A stretch of DNA of 64,000 bases from Pseudomonas sp. ADAK13. GTDB lineage: Bacteria; Pseudomonadota; Gammaproteobacteria; Pseudomonadales; Pseudomonadaceae. The position numbers and the translations under genes are program-made. Below are positions 1-10,495 of this stretch, one piece after another (position 1 is the stretch's first letter; each line of letters opens with the position of its first letter). The stretch is from positions 6,882,001 to 6,946,000 of the forward strand of contig NZ_CP052860.1 in assembly GCF_012935715.1 (NCBI RefSeq), read 5' to 3'. The notes below the pieces were generated by a model, which saw only the letters and a program-made list of their open reading frames with translations, did not search any database and was not told where the DNA came from.

Positions 1-347
1 GAGCGCTCTCCCCACTTCGCGTACATATCAAACGTAATGCTGCGCAACACTAACGGACACCCATCCACCGTCTCCGTCAGTGGCACTTCAAAGCTCACCC
101 GATTGGCCACCGGCTTGCCCTCCGTGTCAAAAACCTTGTCCTCCGGCCACTTGCCACGGCGCTTGGGTAAGGTGCAGATCTCACCCGTTGCCGGTCGATA
201 AGCTGCATCACTCTTGAAGCGAAAATTCGCCGGCAAGTCGACTTCCAGGGTGAAACTATCCACTGGTTTCATCGCACAACCGGAAGCAGCCAGCACGCTG
301 CAAACGAATGCCCCTCGACACACGCTCAACATAAATCCCCTACGCAT
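1..347 (-). CDS. Partial lipoprotein, candidate T6SS immunity protein
   Basis: The reading frame runs from an ATG at 347 off the left edge of the window, so only about 115 N-terminal residues are visible. The N-terminus has a short basic start, a hydrophobic stretch and a lipobox (Leu-Ala-Ala-Ser-Gly-Cys, Cys near residue 25), which predicts a secreted lipoprotein. The start overlaps the end of the DUF4123 adaptor gene by 8 bp, implying translational coupling. Lipoproteins in this position of vgrG-adaptor operons are often periplasmic immunity proteins (Tli) against lipase effectors. That role is inferred from context only; no immunity-family motif was recognised and the effector gene would lie outside the window. 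Confidence 0.6.
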   Translation of the reverse strand, partial: MRRGFMLSVCRGAFVCSVLAASGCAMKPVDSFTLEVDLPANFRFKSDAAYRPATGEICTLPKRRGKWPEDKVFDTEGKPVANRVSFEVPLTETVDGCPLVLRSITFDMYAKWGER

Positions 348-1182
348 CCTGCTGCTCCCGCTCCACCCGACGCCATTCTTCAACCACCCGATGAAAATGG
401 TCCTCCGCCACTTCCCCCCGCATCGGCTGCCATCGGATAAGTACGTCCCCAGTGGCTTCCACCAACCGCCGCACCACCAAGAACTCCAGCTGTTCCGGCC
501 TCTCCCATTGCCAGGCCCGGGCTTGCTCCAGCACCTGTTCCAGCCAGATTCTCGGGTCCTGAAACTCAGCCAGTTGACTGAGCGCCTCACTGTACGCAGC
601 CAACAGATAACGCAGGATATTGGCCTGCAGAATCGCTCCCGCCTGTGGGTTAGGCACCTCTAGCCACGGCGCAGGATCGGGTACCGGATACACCCCCGGA
701 GCCGGGTTATCGACACAGCACCAACGCTCGCCCTGCCAGTAGCACACGCTGATCAGCGGCCCGAGAAAAACAGGCCGGTCCTGAGCAGGCAGGTGAACCA
801 AGGCCCGCGCCAAGGTACGGTTATCGTGGAAGCGGTACAGCGCCTGGCTGGCCGCCGCCCCCACCACCAACCTGTCGCGCCAATGCCGGGTCACACCCGA
901 TAAGTCATCATCAGGCAAGCTGCCCAACCAGCCCCAATTACGCTGAGGGTTTTGCAATAAGCTCACCAGCCCGGGTTCGTTGACATGGTCGAGCACCAGG
1001 AGCATCGGCCCATCCGCCGCCATTTCCGATGCGACGGTTTCAACGTAGAGGCTGCGATACTCAGCCACCGAGCGTGTCGCCAGCAGTGCCCCGCGTGCGT
1101 CGTTTTCATCCTGTAGAACCAGGCACAGGCGACGCCCCGCCTGCTGCTGTTGAGCCATCCACTGGCCAGGCGAGATATCCAT
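340..1182 (-). CDS. DUF4123-type T6SS effector adaptor
   Basis: A 280-residue protein with the features of the DUF4123 (Tap/TEC) adaptor family. It has an N-terminal region rich in hydrophobic beta segments (for example LVLDHV), a short catalytic-free core and a C-terminal helical part rich in Trp and Glu. These chaperones load an effector onto the tip of a cognate VgrG. I chose the ATG at 1180-1182 because it overlaps the vgrG stop codon (TGATG). An upstream in-frame start at 1233 would lie inside vgrG. Its place directly downstream of vgrG and upstream of a lipoprotein gene is the usual vgrG-adaptor-effector/immunity layout. The family call rests on the overall pattern and context rather than a sharp motif. 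Confidence 0.7.
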   Translation of the reverse strand: MDISPGQWMAQQQQAGRRLCLVLQDENDARGALLATRSVAEYRSLYVETVASEMAADGPMLLVLDHVNEPGLVSLLQNPQRNWGWLGSLPDDDLSGVTRHWRDRLVVGAAASQALYRFHDNRTLARALVHLPAQDRPVFLGPLISVCYWQGERWCCVDNPAPGVYPVPDPAPWLEVPNPQAGAILQANILRYLLAAYSEALSQLAEFQDPRIWLEQVLEQARAWQWERPEQLEFLVVRRLVEATGDVLIRWQPMRGEVAEDHFHRVVEEWRRVEREQQDA

Positions 1183-3224
1183 CAAGCCGCCCTCCCCGTG
1201 GATTCGCACAAACCTTCGCGGCAGCGCTCGCACACCGGACAGAAGTCCGCATCCAGTCGTCTGGCCAGCTCCATGATTGCGCCTTGGGTAACCGAAACCT
1301 TTGGCCCCTCCGCTACAAATACGGGCGAGGCGGTCACGTCACCCGGCCCAACCGGACTTGCTGTACGGGTCCCAGCAGGCACACCGCCCAACGTGATCGG
1401 CCGACTGCTGAAAATCCCTCCGGCCTGAATCAGCAAATGCTCACCACCTGCCTTGAAGCTCAACTGCGCACCGGCATCGATCACCAGGTTGGCGCCCGCT
1501 TTGAGATGGACCTGTTGCCCTGCTTCGATCACCAGGGTCTGGCCGACATGCGTCTGGCTGTTACCCTGCACGTGCAAGTGATCATCAGCCCCAAGCCGAA
1601 CCTTGCGGTCGCCGGCGATGCTGCGGTGTTCCTCGTCTCCCAGGGTGGTCGTACTCAAGCCGTGGATGGTTTCCCGACGTTCGCCCACGACCTCCAGCCG
1701 GCTGTCGTGGCCTACCTGCTGCTCCAGGTCGCGTTGGGCGCGCAGGTAGATGAGTTCCTGGCCGGTGCGGTCCTCAAGGTGCAGTTCGTTGGCCCCCGTG
1801 CCACCCGGCGTGCTGCGGCTACGCAAAACACTGCGGGTCTTGTGTTGTGGCAAGGGGTAAGCCGGCGTATGCAGAGCGTTAGGCAGACAACCATTGATCA
1901 CGGGTCGGTCCGGATCACCTTCCAGGAAGGTGACCAATACTTCCATGCCCACACGCGGAATCATCACCGCGCCAAAGCGCTCACCTGCCCAACCGGACGC
2001 CACCCGCACCCAGCAGCTGCTCTTGTCGTCGCTCTTGTCGAGCCGGTCCCAGTGAAAGCGGATTTTCACCCGCCCGTGGGCGTCGCAATGTATGTCCTCA
2101 CCCACCGGGCCGGTGACCGTGGCGGTCTGGCTGCCGCTGATGCGCGGTTTGGGATGCTTGAGCGGTGGGCGGTGAATCGCGCGCCAGGGCGTTGCGGTAA
2201 ATCGATTGCGATAGCCCTGGAACGCTTCGCCATCCACCACGGCCTCCTCCAGCACCTGCGGTTGATAGCCTTCGTGACGCACACTGGTGATCAACCACAA
2301 GTCATTGCAAGACAGGTCCGGGTGGCCCCGCAGCGCCAGGAAATGCCCGCTGTGCAAGGCCGGCTGATCACTGCGGCCCAACGCCCGGTGACGGTTTCGC
2401 TGATGACGCTCCAGGCCACGCCGGGCCAACTGCGAGCCGCGCAGATGGCCGGTGAATCCCGCAGGGTATTGATAGTCCTCAAGCGCCGGGAAAGCGCCGG
2501 CCTGCTCCTGCAGCCGCAGCGACGGGTGTTCAAAGTCGTAGTCACGCCGCACAACCTGAGCACTGCGTGTGGCCAGGCGCACATCAAAACGCTGGATCAC
2601 CCGTGCGTCGGCAGCAGGGTCAGCGGCCGCACAGTAGTACTGCGCCGGCAAACGTCGAAACACCGTCTGGTCATCGCCAAACACCAGCACGTGGGCCTCC
2701 GTACTGTGGCGAAAGTGATAATGGATGCCCTCTTCTTCGCACAAACGCTGGATAAAATGCAGATCGGTTTCTGCGTATTGCACACAGAACCTGCGTGGCG
2801 GGTACACCACCGGACCCAGTTCAAAGGCATAGGCATCTGCAAGCATGCCGTGCTGCTCCAGCACCGCCATGATGATTTGCGGCACGCTGCGCTGCTGGAA
2901 AATCCGCTGGTCGCAACGATGGGCCAGATGCGCAAGGCGTGGCGCAAGCGTGAGGTGATAGCAGGTCAGTCGCCGGCCAGGGTCTTCCCGGCCGATGGCA
3001 TGGATTTGCCCGTGAAGGCCTTCCCCCGCCTCACCAAAATCCAGATAGGCCGGTTGGTGAAGCAGCGCCTCAAGATCCAGGCTGGGGTTTTCACTGACCC
3101 ACTGCAATTCAATGAAAAAAGGTTGATCAATCGTTTCGCTGCCTTTAAAAGCCAGCACCTGAAACGCCTGGTTTATTCCTGCAACAATCAGTTTGAAGCG
3201 TGACGAAACAAGCGTATCGAACAT
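1182..3224 (-). CDS. vgrG: Type VI secretion VgrG spike protein
   Basis: A 680-residue VgrG/TssI that trimerises to form the puncturing tip of the type VI secretion machine. The N-terminal 380 or so residues are gp27-like (for example CVQYAETDLHFIQRLCEEEG). A gp5-like OB domain follows (around HPNG-type segment VRVASGWAGERFGAVMIPRVG). A repetitive beta-helical needle then runs through residues 480-610 (GQQVHLKAGANLVIDAG). The C-terminal tail carries a Cys cluster (CPVCERCREGLC) near residues 660-672, which could bind a metal or the adaptor. It overlaps the downstream adaptor gene by one base at the stop. No hcp or tss structural genes are visible, so this is an orphan vgrG module. Confidence 0.95.
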   Translation of the reverse strand: MFDTLVSSRFKLIVAGINQAFQVLAFKGSETIDQPFFIELQWVSENPSLDLEALLHQPAYLDFGEAGEGLHGQIHAIGREDPGRRLTCYHLTLAPRLAHLAHRCDQRIFQQRSVPQIIMAVLEQHGMLADAYAFELGPVVYPPRRFCVQYAETDLHFIQRLCEEEGIHYHFRHSTEAHVLVFGDDQTVFRRLPAQYYCAAADPAADARVIQRFDVRLATRSAQVVRRDYDFEHPSLRLQEQAGAFPALEDYQYPAGFTGHLRGSQLARRGLERHQRNRHRALGRSDQPALHSGHFLALRGHPDLSCNDLWLITSVRHEGYQPQVLEEAVVDGEAFQGYRNRFTATPWRAIHRPPLKHPKPRISGSQTATVTGPVGEDIHCDAHGRVKIRFHWDRLDKSDDKSSCWVRVASGWAGERFGAVMIPRVGMEVLVTFLEGDPDRPVINGCLPNALHTPAYPLPQHKTRSVLRSRSTPGGTGANELHLEDRTGQELIYLRAQRDLEQQVGHDSRLEVVGERRETIHGLSTTTLGDEEHRSIAGDRKVRLGADDHLHVQGNSQTHVGQTLVIEAGQQVHLKAGANLVIDAGAQLSFKAGGEHLLIQAGGIFSSRPITLGGVPAGTRTASPVGPGDVTASPVFVAEGPKVSVTQGAIMELARRLDADFCPVCERCREGLCESTGRAA

Positions 3225-3536
3225 CCGTTGTTACCCGCCATTCATTGTCGAACTGAAATAACTCCCCGCGTAAAACGAAGATAGAGCCACTCAATTCGAA
3301 GCCGATAAAAAGTGCCTGAACCCCAGGAATACTAGCGATTTCAGGCGACATTCGGCCGCTTCAAAATAAAAGAGAAGATTCGTACATCGATACTGGAAGG
3401 GTCTTTTATCAATTACAGAAATGTAGTTAAACAGCCAGTATTCGCTAATAGGAATACTCTTACACGGCTATTCACCCACGACACTTACTTATAAGGAAAC
3501 GGCTGACAAAAACAAATACGCCAGCCACTCCTTACT
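3225..3536. other. Intergenic gap between vgrG and the DapF-like gene
   Basis: This 312-bp stretch is AT-richer than its flanks (notably 3360-3530) and must contain the vgrG promoter, reading leftward, and the 3' end of the DapF-like transcript. I found no convincing hairpin terminator or ORF. The short minus-strand frame at 3145-3351 overlaps vgrG and has no family resemblance. Confidence 0.5.
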
Positions 3537-4526
3537 TCAAAGCGATTGCAGCCGCGCAGTCCCGAAGAGGCTGACGCTCAGCAACTCGCCCGCCTCCGCT
3601 CGCAACCGCACCGGTGCCGTACCGCCCGGCATTACCACCGCCACCTCACCCACGGTCACCCATCCTACAGACCAGGCGGCGCATGCCACGGCACTGGCGC
3701 TGGTCCCGGAAGACGCCGTCGGCCCCTCTCCGCGCTCAAATACGCGTGCGATAACACGGTTGCCTGAATCCCGGGCGACCCATTGCAGGTTGACTCCGGA
3801 AATACAGGGCTGACCCGCCCCGGCAGGCGGCGCAAAAGCGACTGCCCTCAGCGGATCGAACAACGTGGGCCGATGCATCTGCGCGTTGTCCGGCAACGCC
3901 AACGCGTCCTGCACCAGCGTCACGCAATGAGGGTTGCCCACACGTACAAACCGGCTGTGATTCCACTCGGGGTTGAGTGCAGCCAGTTGCGCGACATGGC
4001 TCACCTCGGTCCCCTCAAGCGATACCAGGCCAACGCCAACCGCCCCTACCGCCAAGGGCCCGAATTCGGGCCGCCCCAGCGCCAGCCAAAAGCCCTGAAC
4101 CTGTTCGTACACCGCAGGCTCAACCCGCGTGATCACCGGAGACAGTGCATCGGGCTTGTCGTGATGCACCCGCAGGTCACAGCCTTGCGTCATTAATCCC
4201 TGGTCGGTCAACGACTGGGCAAAAATCGTCAGGCCATTGCCACTGCGCTCGGCCAAAGACCCATCCGTGTTAACAATCAACACGTCAAACGGCGGCTCGG
4301 CCTGAAACGGCCCCACCAACAAACCGTCGCAGCGATGCTCCTTGGCCTCTGCCGGGCGCGGTAAATCACCCCAGCCGCATTCAGAGGCAATGGCCGCCAG
4401 CGCCCAACCCTCGCGAGTGGCAGCGGCCAAGTCGGCACGACCAGGCAGCTCAACACCCTGGCTGCGTAACAACTCCGGGCTGACCACCCCGTAGATATTC
4501 CCGCGGGCGTCGTAGAACACGGTCAT
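3537..4526 (-). CDS. DapF-like epimerase-fold protein with Ser/Ser active site
   Basis: A 329-residue protein with the twin half-site architecture of diaminopimelate epimerase. It has an N-terminal DGLLVGP segment, NTDGSLAERSGNG (residues 86-98) and a C-terminal RGEGPTASSGTSASA (265-279). In DapF the two catalytic cysteines sit in the CGNG and CGTG motifs. Here both positions are Ser (S95 and S273), so ordinary two-cysteine racemisation is doubtful. The start overlaps the fadR-like regulator by 4 bp (ATGA), so the two are co-translated. Location beside an L-fucose catabolic operon suggests a sugar-acid isomerase or epimerase role, or a non-catalytic role; that is speculation. It is longer than typical DapF (about 275 residues) and is unlikely to be the housekeeping enzyme. 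Confidence 0.7.
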   Translation of the reverse strand: MTVFYDARGNIYGVVSPELLRSQGVELPGRADLAAATREGWALAAIASECGWGDLPRPAEAKEHRCDGLLVGPFQAEPPFDVLIVNTDGSLAERSGNGLTIFAQSLTDQGLMTQGCDLRVHHDKPDALSPVITRVEPAVYEQVQGFWLALGRPEFGPLAVGAVGVGLVSLEGTEVSHVAQLAALNPEWNHSRFVRVGNPHCVTLVQDALALPDNAQMHRPTLFDPLRAVAFAPPAGAGQPCISGVNLQWVARDSGNRVIARVFERGEGPTASSGTSASAVACAAWSVGWVTVGEVAVVMPGGTAPVRLRAEAGELLSVSLFGTARLQSL

Positions 4527-5284
4527 TGCGCGGCCCGCATAAAGATTCGTACCACCTCTTCCAGGTGCTTGCGCATGGCCTGTCGCGCACCTTCCACGTC
4601 CCGTTGCTCCAGTGCGTCGAGGATCTTGCGGTGCTCGTCTTCCGAGCGATGCGGCATGTCGTCCGAGGTGTAATGCGCCTGCAACCGCTGGAACATGCTG
4701 CCGTAACGATGCCCCAGCAAGTGCGCAATCATCAGCGCATACGCCGGGTTGCCCGAGGCCTGGGCGATGCGGATGTGAAACAGGCGATCGCCCGGGTGGG
4801 TATGGGAGCCTTCGCGGTTGTCCTGCACGTTACGCTCGAAGGCCTCGCGGATTCCCGCCAGCTCTTCGTCGGTGGCGTGTTTGGCGGCCAGGGCGGCGGC
4901 TTCCGGTTCAATCAGGCGACGGGCCTGGAGCAGGGAAAACGGTGGGATCTCGGCGTTGAAGTCGACGTGCAGGTTGAGCTCCGGATCGAACTCTTTCCAT
5001 TGATCCCGGGTGGCCTGGGCCATCACCGGTTCCTGGCTGACCGTCGGTTGCACCGGTTCGCACACCAGCACGCCGTTGCCCACACGCACGTCCACCAGGC
5101 CGATCACCTCCAGGGCAATCATTGCTTCACGCACGGAGGCGCGACTCACGCCCAGCAGTTTGGCCAGCTCGCGTTCTGCCGGCAGGCGGCTGCCCGGCGG
5201 AAATTCTCCACTGTCGATCAACGCCCGCAACTGGTCGGCAATCTGTCGATAAAGACGTTGGTTATCAATCACTTGAAATGGCAT
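4523..5284 (-). CDS. FadR-family (GntR) transcriptional regulator
   Basis: A 253-residue regulator with an N-terminal winged helix-turn-helix (residues 10-75, containing PPGSRLPAERELAKLLGVSR and ASVREAMIALE) and a C-terminal all-helical FCD effector domain (about 115-240). In FCD domains conserved Asp/His residues bind a metal and a carboxylate ligand; here GDRLFHIRIAQASGN and a later His-Glu-rich segment fit that. The gene diverges from the L-fucose operon and is followed by the DapF-like gene with a 4-bp overlap. Two identical palindromes in the divergent intergenic region are the obvious operator candidates. The probable ligand is a pathway sugar acid such as L-fuconate (inference). Confidence 0.9.
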   Translation of the reverse strand: MPFQVIDNQRLYRQIADQLRALIDSGEFPPGSRLPAERELAKLLGVSRASVREAMIALEVIGLVDVRVGNGVLVCEPVQPTVSQEPVMAQATRDQWKEFDPELNLHVDFNAEIPPFSLLQARRLIEPEAAALAAKHATDEELAGIREAFERNVQDNREGSHTHPGDRLFHIRIAQASGNPAYALMIAHLLGHRYGSMFQRLQAHYTSDDMPHRSEDEHRKILDALEQRDVEGARQAMRKHLEEVVRIFMRAAQ

Positions 5285-5379
5285 CTAGGCTCAGCTCGAT
5301 TCATGCATGGCACGGTCAAATGGGTCAACTGACGAAAAAGCCGCTTGTTGACCGGGAAGACCCATGCTAAAAATTGGAT

Positions 5380-5396
5380 CAATGGCCTGACCATTG
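5380..5396. promoter_or_regulatory. Palindromic operator candidate, copy 1
   Basis: The sequence CAATGGCCTGACCATTG has perfect 6-bp arms (CAATGG/CCATTG) around a 5-bp centre. It recurs identically 92 bp downstream. It lies between the divergent fadR-like gene and the L-fucose operon. The size and TGG...CCA arms resemble GntR/FadR operators. Confidence 0.75.
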
Positions 5397-5469
5397 GATC
5401 GTTTCCAGTGTGCTGATCATAGCAAACCCACCACGGTTCGCTATGCCACAGATGCAGGCGTTTTACGCC

Positions 5470-5490
5470 CTCAATGGCCTGACCATTGAG
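5470..5490. promoter_or_regulatory. Palindromic operator candidate, copy 2
   Basis: This second copy contains the same 17-bp palindrome (5472-5488), extended to perfect 8-bp arms (CTCAATGG/CCATTGAG). It ends 28 bp before the start codon of the first catabolic gene, where a bound regulator would block transcription. Identity of the whole 17-mer between copies, including the non-palindromic centre, supports a functional site. Confidence 0.75.
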
Positions 5491-5518
5491 CCAATAATAA
5501 CAATCTAGGGAGTCTGTC

Positions 5519-6259
5519 ATGGACCTCACCGGTAAACGCGTGCTGATCACCGCCGCCGCCCAGGGCATTGGCCGCGCCAGCGTCGAAGCCTACCTGGCGG
5601 CTGGCGCCGAAGTGATTGCAGCCGACATCAATCAACAGGCGCTCGCTGACCTGCCAGGCGCGCAAACGGTGTTGCTGGATGTCACCGACGCCAGCGCGAT
5701 CCAACGCCTCGCCGCCGAGATCGGCCCGCTGGATGTGCTGTTCAACTGCGCGGGCGTGGTGCACGCCGGCAATATCCTCGAATGCCCGGAAAGCGACTGG
5801 GCATTTGCTCTGGACCTCAACGTTACCGCCATGTACCGCATGATCCGCGCGTTTCTGCCGGGAATGCTGGCGGCCGGCGGCGGCTCGATTATCAACATGT
5901 CGTCGGTGGCCTCCAGCCTCAAGGGCGTGCCCAATCGCTTTGCCTACTGCGCCAGCAAGGCGGCGGTCATCGGCCTGACCAAATCCGTCGCCGCTGATTT
6001 TGTCACCCAACGCATTCGCTGCAACGCCATCTGCCCAGGCACCGTGGAGTCCCCTTCGCTGCAGCAACGCATCATCGAACAAGCCAGCCGTGAAGGCCGC
6101 CAGCAGGATGAGGTGTACGCCGCCTTCACCGCGCGCCAACCGATGGGACGCCTGGGCACGCCCCAGGAAATCGCCCAACTGGCGTTGTACCTTGGCTCTG
6201 ACGCCAGCGCGTTTACGACCGGCACCACCCAGATCATTGACGGCGGCTGGAGCAACTGA
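5519..6259 (+). CDS. 2-keto-3-deoxy-L-fuconate dehydrogenase (SDR)
   Basis: A 246-residue classical short-chain dehydrogenase. The nucleotide-binding motif is TAAAQGIG (residues 11-18), the variant seen in DHRS6-like and keto-deoxy-fuconate dehydrogenases rather than the usual TGxxxGIG. NCAG and the catalytic YCASK (Tyr143, Lys147) are present, and the C-terminus carries the IDGG motif. In the non-phosphorylative L-fucose pathway this enzyme oxidises 2-keto-3-deoxy-L-fuconate with NAD to 2,4-diketo-3-deoxy-L-fuconate, the substrate of the hydrolase encoded next. It is the first gene of the operon, preceded by an AGGGAG ribosome binding site and the operator palindromes. Specific function comes from the complete pathway context. 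Confidence 0.8.
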   Translation: MDLTGKRVLITAAAQGIGRASVEAYLAAGAEVIAADINQQALADLPGAQTVLLDVTDASAIQRLAAEIGPLDVLFNCAGVVHAGNILECPESDWAFALDLNVTAMYRMIRAFLPGMLAAGGGSIINMSSVASSLKGVPNRFAYCASKAAVIGLTKSVAADFVTQRIRCNAICPGTVESPSLQQRIIEQASREGRQQDEVYAAFTARQPMGRLGTPQEIAQLALYLGSDASAFTTGTTQIIDGGWSN

Positions 6260-6288
6260 CCGCCCACTTCCCAATAAGAGGATTGCTC

Positions 6289-7134
6289 ATGAAATTGCTG
6301 CGCTACGGTGAAAAAGGCCAGGAACGCCCGGCCCTGCTGGACGCTGACGGTCGTCTGCGCGACTTGTCCGCTCACATCAGTGATGTCGCAGGCGAAGCCC
6401 TGCTCCCGCAAAACCTTGCTCGCCTGCAAGACCTCGACCCCGCGAGCCTGCCCCTGGTACCCGGCAATCCGCGCTTGGGCGCCTGTGTCGGCCAAGTGGG
6501 AAAATTCATCTGCATCGGCCTGAACTACGCCGATCACGCCGCCGAAACCGGCGCGCCGATACCCGACGAACCGATCATCTTCAACAAATGGACCAGCGCC
6601 ATCGTCGGCCCCGACGACAACATCGAAATCCCCCGCCACTCCACCAAGACCGACTGGGAAGTGGAGCTCGGTGTGGTGATCGGCCAGGGCGGCCGCTACA
6701 TCGAAGAAAGCCAGGCCATGCAGCACGTGGCCGGCTACTGCGTGATCAACGACGTCTCCGAGCGTGAGTTCCAACTGGAACGCGGCGGCACCTGGGACAA
6801 GGGCAAAGGCTGCGACACCTTTGGCCCGCTGGGCCCGTGGCTGGTCAGCCGGGATGAAATCGCCGACCCGCATCAACTGTCGATCTGGCTCGAAGTCGAC
6901 GGCCACCGCTACCAGAACGGCAACACCCGCACGATGATTTTCCAGATTCCCAAACTGATCAGCTACCTCAGCCAGTTCATGAGCCTGCAACCAGGGGATG
7001 TGATTTCCACCGGCACTCCGCCCGGTGTCGGCCTGGGGATCAAGCCCGTGCCGGTCTACCTCAAGCCCGGGCAAAAGATCCGCCTGGGCATCGAAGGCCT
7101 GGGTGAACAGAACCAGACCACGGTCGACGCCTGA
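6289..7134 (+). CDS. 2,4-diketo-3-deoxy-L-fuconate hydrolase (FAH family)
   Basis: A 281-residue fumarylacetoacetate hydrolase-fold protein. The divalent metal ligands are visible in DWEVELGVVIG (around residues 122-132). The family signatures FICIGLNYADHAAE and PGDVISTGTPPGVG are also present. In this pathway it cleaves 2,4-diketo-3-deoxy-L-fuconate to pyruvate and L-lactate. I start it at the ATG at 6289, which has an AAGAGGA ribosome binding site 6 bp upstream; an in-frame TTG two codons earlier would overlap that site. It lies 29 bp after the dehydrogenase gene and 20 bp before the dehydratase gene, as part of one operon. Confidence 0.85.
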   Translation: MKLLRYGEKGQERPALLDADGRLRDLSAHISDVAGEALLPQNLARLQDLDPASLPLVPGNPRLGACVGQVGKFICIGLNYADHAAETGAPIPDEPIIFNKWTSAIVGPDDNIEIPRHSTKTDWEVELGVVIGQGGRYIEESQAMQHVAGYCVINDVSEREFQLERGGTWDKGKGCDTFGPLGPWLVSRDEIADPHQLSIWLEVDGHRYQNGNTRTMIFQIPKLISYLSQFMSLQPGDVISTGTPPGVGLGIKPVPVYLKPGQKIRLGIEGLGEQNQTTVDA

Positions 7135-7154
7135 CAAGAGCCAAGGAGCCGTTC

Positions 7155-8432
7155 ATGACCACCATTACCGCGATTCGCGTCGAAGATATCCGCTTTCCCA
7201 CGTCCCAGTCCCTGGACGGTTCCGACGCCATGAACCCGGACCCGGACTACTCGGCCGCCTATGTGATTGTGCAGACCGACAACCCGGCCCTTGAAGGCCA
7301 CGGCCTGACCTTTACCATCGGCCGTGGCAACGAGATTTGCTGCGCGGCGATCCAGGCCATTCAGCCGTTGCTGGTGGGCTTGACTCTGGAATGGATCACC
7401 GAAGACATGGGCCGCTTCTGGCGCCATGTCACCAGCGACAGCCAGTTGCGCTGGATCGGCCCCGACAAGGGCGCCATTCACCTGGCCACCGGCGCGATCG
7501 TCAACGCCGCGTGGGATTTGTGGGCCAAGGCCGAAGGAAAACCCTTATGGCGCCTGGTGGCCGACATGAGCCCGGAGCAACTGGTGCGCTGCATCGACTT
7601 CCGCTACATCACCGACTGCATCACCTCAAGCGAAGCCCTGGCCTTGCTGCGCCAACGCGCCGAAGGCAAGGCTGAACGCATGGCCGACCTGCAAGCCAAT
7701 GGCTACCCCTGCTACACCACCTCGGCCGGCTGGCTCGGTTACGGTGACGAAAAGCTGCGCCGGCTGTGCCAGGAAGCGGTGGATGCCGGGTTCAACCACG
7801 TCAAGCTCAAGGTCGGCCACGACTTGCAGGATGACCTGCGCCGCGTGCGCATCGCCCGCGAAGTGCTGGGGCCGGATCGCCAATTGATGATCGACGCCAA
7901 CCAGGTGTGGGAAGTCGACACCGCCATCGACTGGGTGCGCGAGTTGGCGTTTGCCAAGCCATGGTTTATCGAAGAACCCACCAGCCCCGACGACATCGAA
8001 GGCCATCGCAAGATTCGCCTGGGTGTGGCGCCGGTCAAGGTCGCGACCGGGGAGATGTGCCAGAACCGGATCATCTTCAAGCAATTGATCATGCGTGAGG
8101 CCATCGATGTGGTGCAGATTGACGCCTGCCGCCTGGGAGGGGTCAACGAAGTACTGGCGGTGATGCTGATGGCGGCCAAATACGGCCTGCCGGTATGCCC
8201 CCATGCCGGCGGCGTCGGGCTTTGCGAGTATGTGCAGCACCTGTCGATGATCGACTACCTGTGCATCGCCGGCACGCACGAAGGCCGGGTGATCGAGTAT
8301 GTCGACCACCTGCACGAGCATTTCGAGGAACCTTGCGTGGTACGCGGCGCTGCCTATCTGCCGCCGACGGCACCGGGGTTTTCGATCCAGATGAAAGCCG
8401 CGTCCCGGGAGCAATACCGCCACCGGCCGTGA
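7155..8432 (+). CDS. L-fuconate dehydratase (enolase superfamily)
   Basis: A 425-residue member of the mandelate racemase/enolase superfamily. Catalytic features in order are the KxK-type HVKLKVGHD segment near residue 218, metal ligands in LMIDANQVW, FIEEPTSPDD and VATGEMCQN, and the general-base His in PVCPHAGGVG. The N-terminal capping domain contains the GHGLTFTIGRGNE segment typical of fuconate dehydratases. It converts L-fuconate to 2-keto-3-deoxy-L-fuconate. An AAGGAG ribosome binding site lies just upstream. Placement between the downstream pathway enzymes and the lactonase makes the specific assignment strong. Confidence 0.9.
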   Translation: MTTITAIRVEDIRFPTSQSLDGSDAMNPDPDYSAAYVIVQTDNPALEGHGLTFTIGRGNEICCAAIQAIQPLLVGLTLEWITEDMGRFWRHVTSDSQLRWIGPDKGAIHLATGAIVNAAWDLWAKAEGKPLWRLVADMSPEQLVRCIDFRYITDCITSSEALALLRQRAEGKAERMADLQANGYPCYTTSAGWLGYGDEKLRRLCQEAVDAGFNHVKLKVGHDLQDDLRRVRIAREVLGPDRQLMIDANQVWEVDTAIDWVRELAFAKPWFIEEPTSPDDIEGHRKIRLGVAPVKVATGEMCQNRIIFKQLIMREAIDVVQIDACRLGGVNEVLAVMLMAAKYGLPVCPHAGGVGLCEYVQHLSMIDYLCIAGTHEGRVIEYVDHLHEHFEEPCVVRGAAYLPPTAPGFSIQMKAASREQYRHRP

Positions 8433-8469
8433 GCTGAAACACAATTTGAATGGACGGAGCACAATAATA

Positions 8470-10444
<1,975 letters not shown>

Positions 10445-10495
10445 TAACCGCTGCATCGCACGCCTTGATCCCATAAAAACAACAGGAGAAGCGTC

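Noticed and set aside
1029..3203. 724-codon plus-strand frame
   Set aside because: It is antisense to vgrG and the adaptor gene; VgrG motifs on the minus strand are unmistakable.
3145..3351. 68-codon minus-strand frame upstream of vgrG
   Set aside because: It overlaps the vgrG start and shows no ribosome binding site or recognisable motif.
3537..4526. Housekeeping diaminopimelate epimerase (dapF)
   Set aside because: Both catalytic cysteines are Ser, the protein is longer than DapF and the gene sits in a sugar-catabolic context, not beside lysA or xerC.
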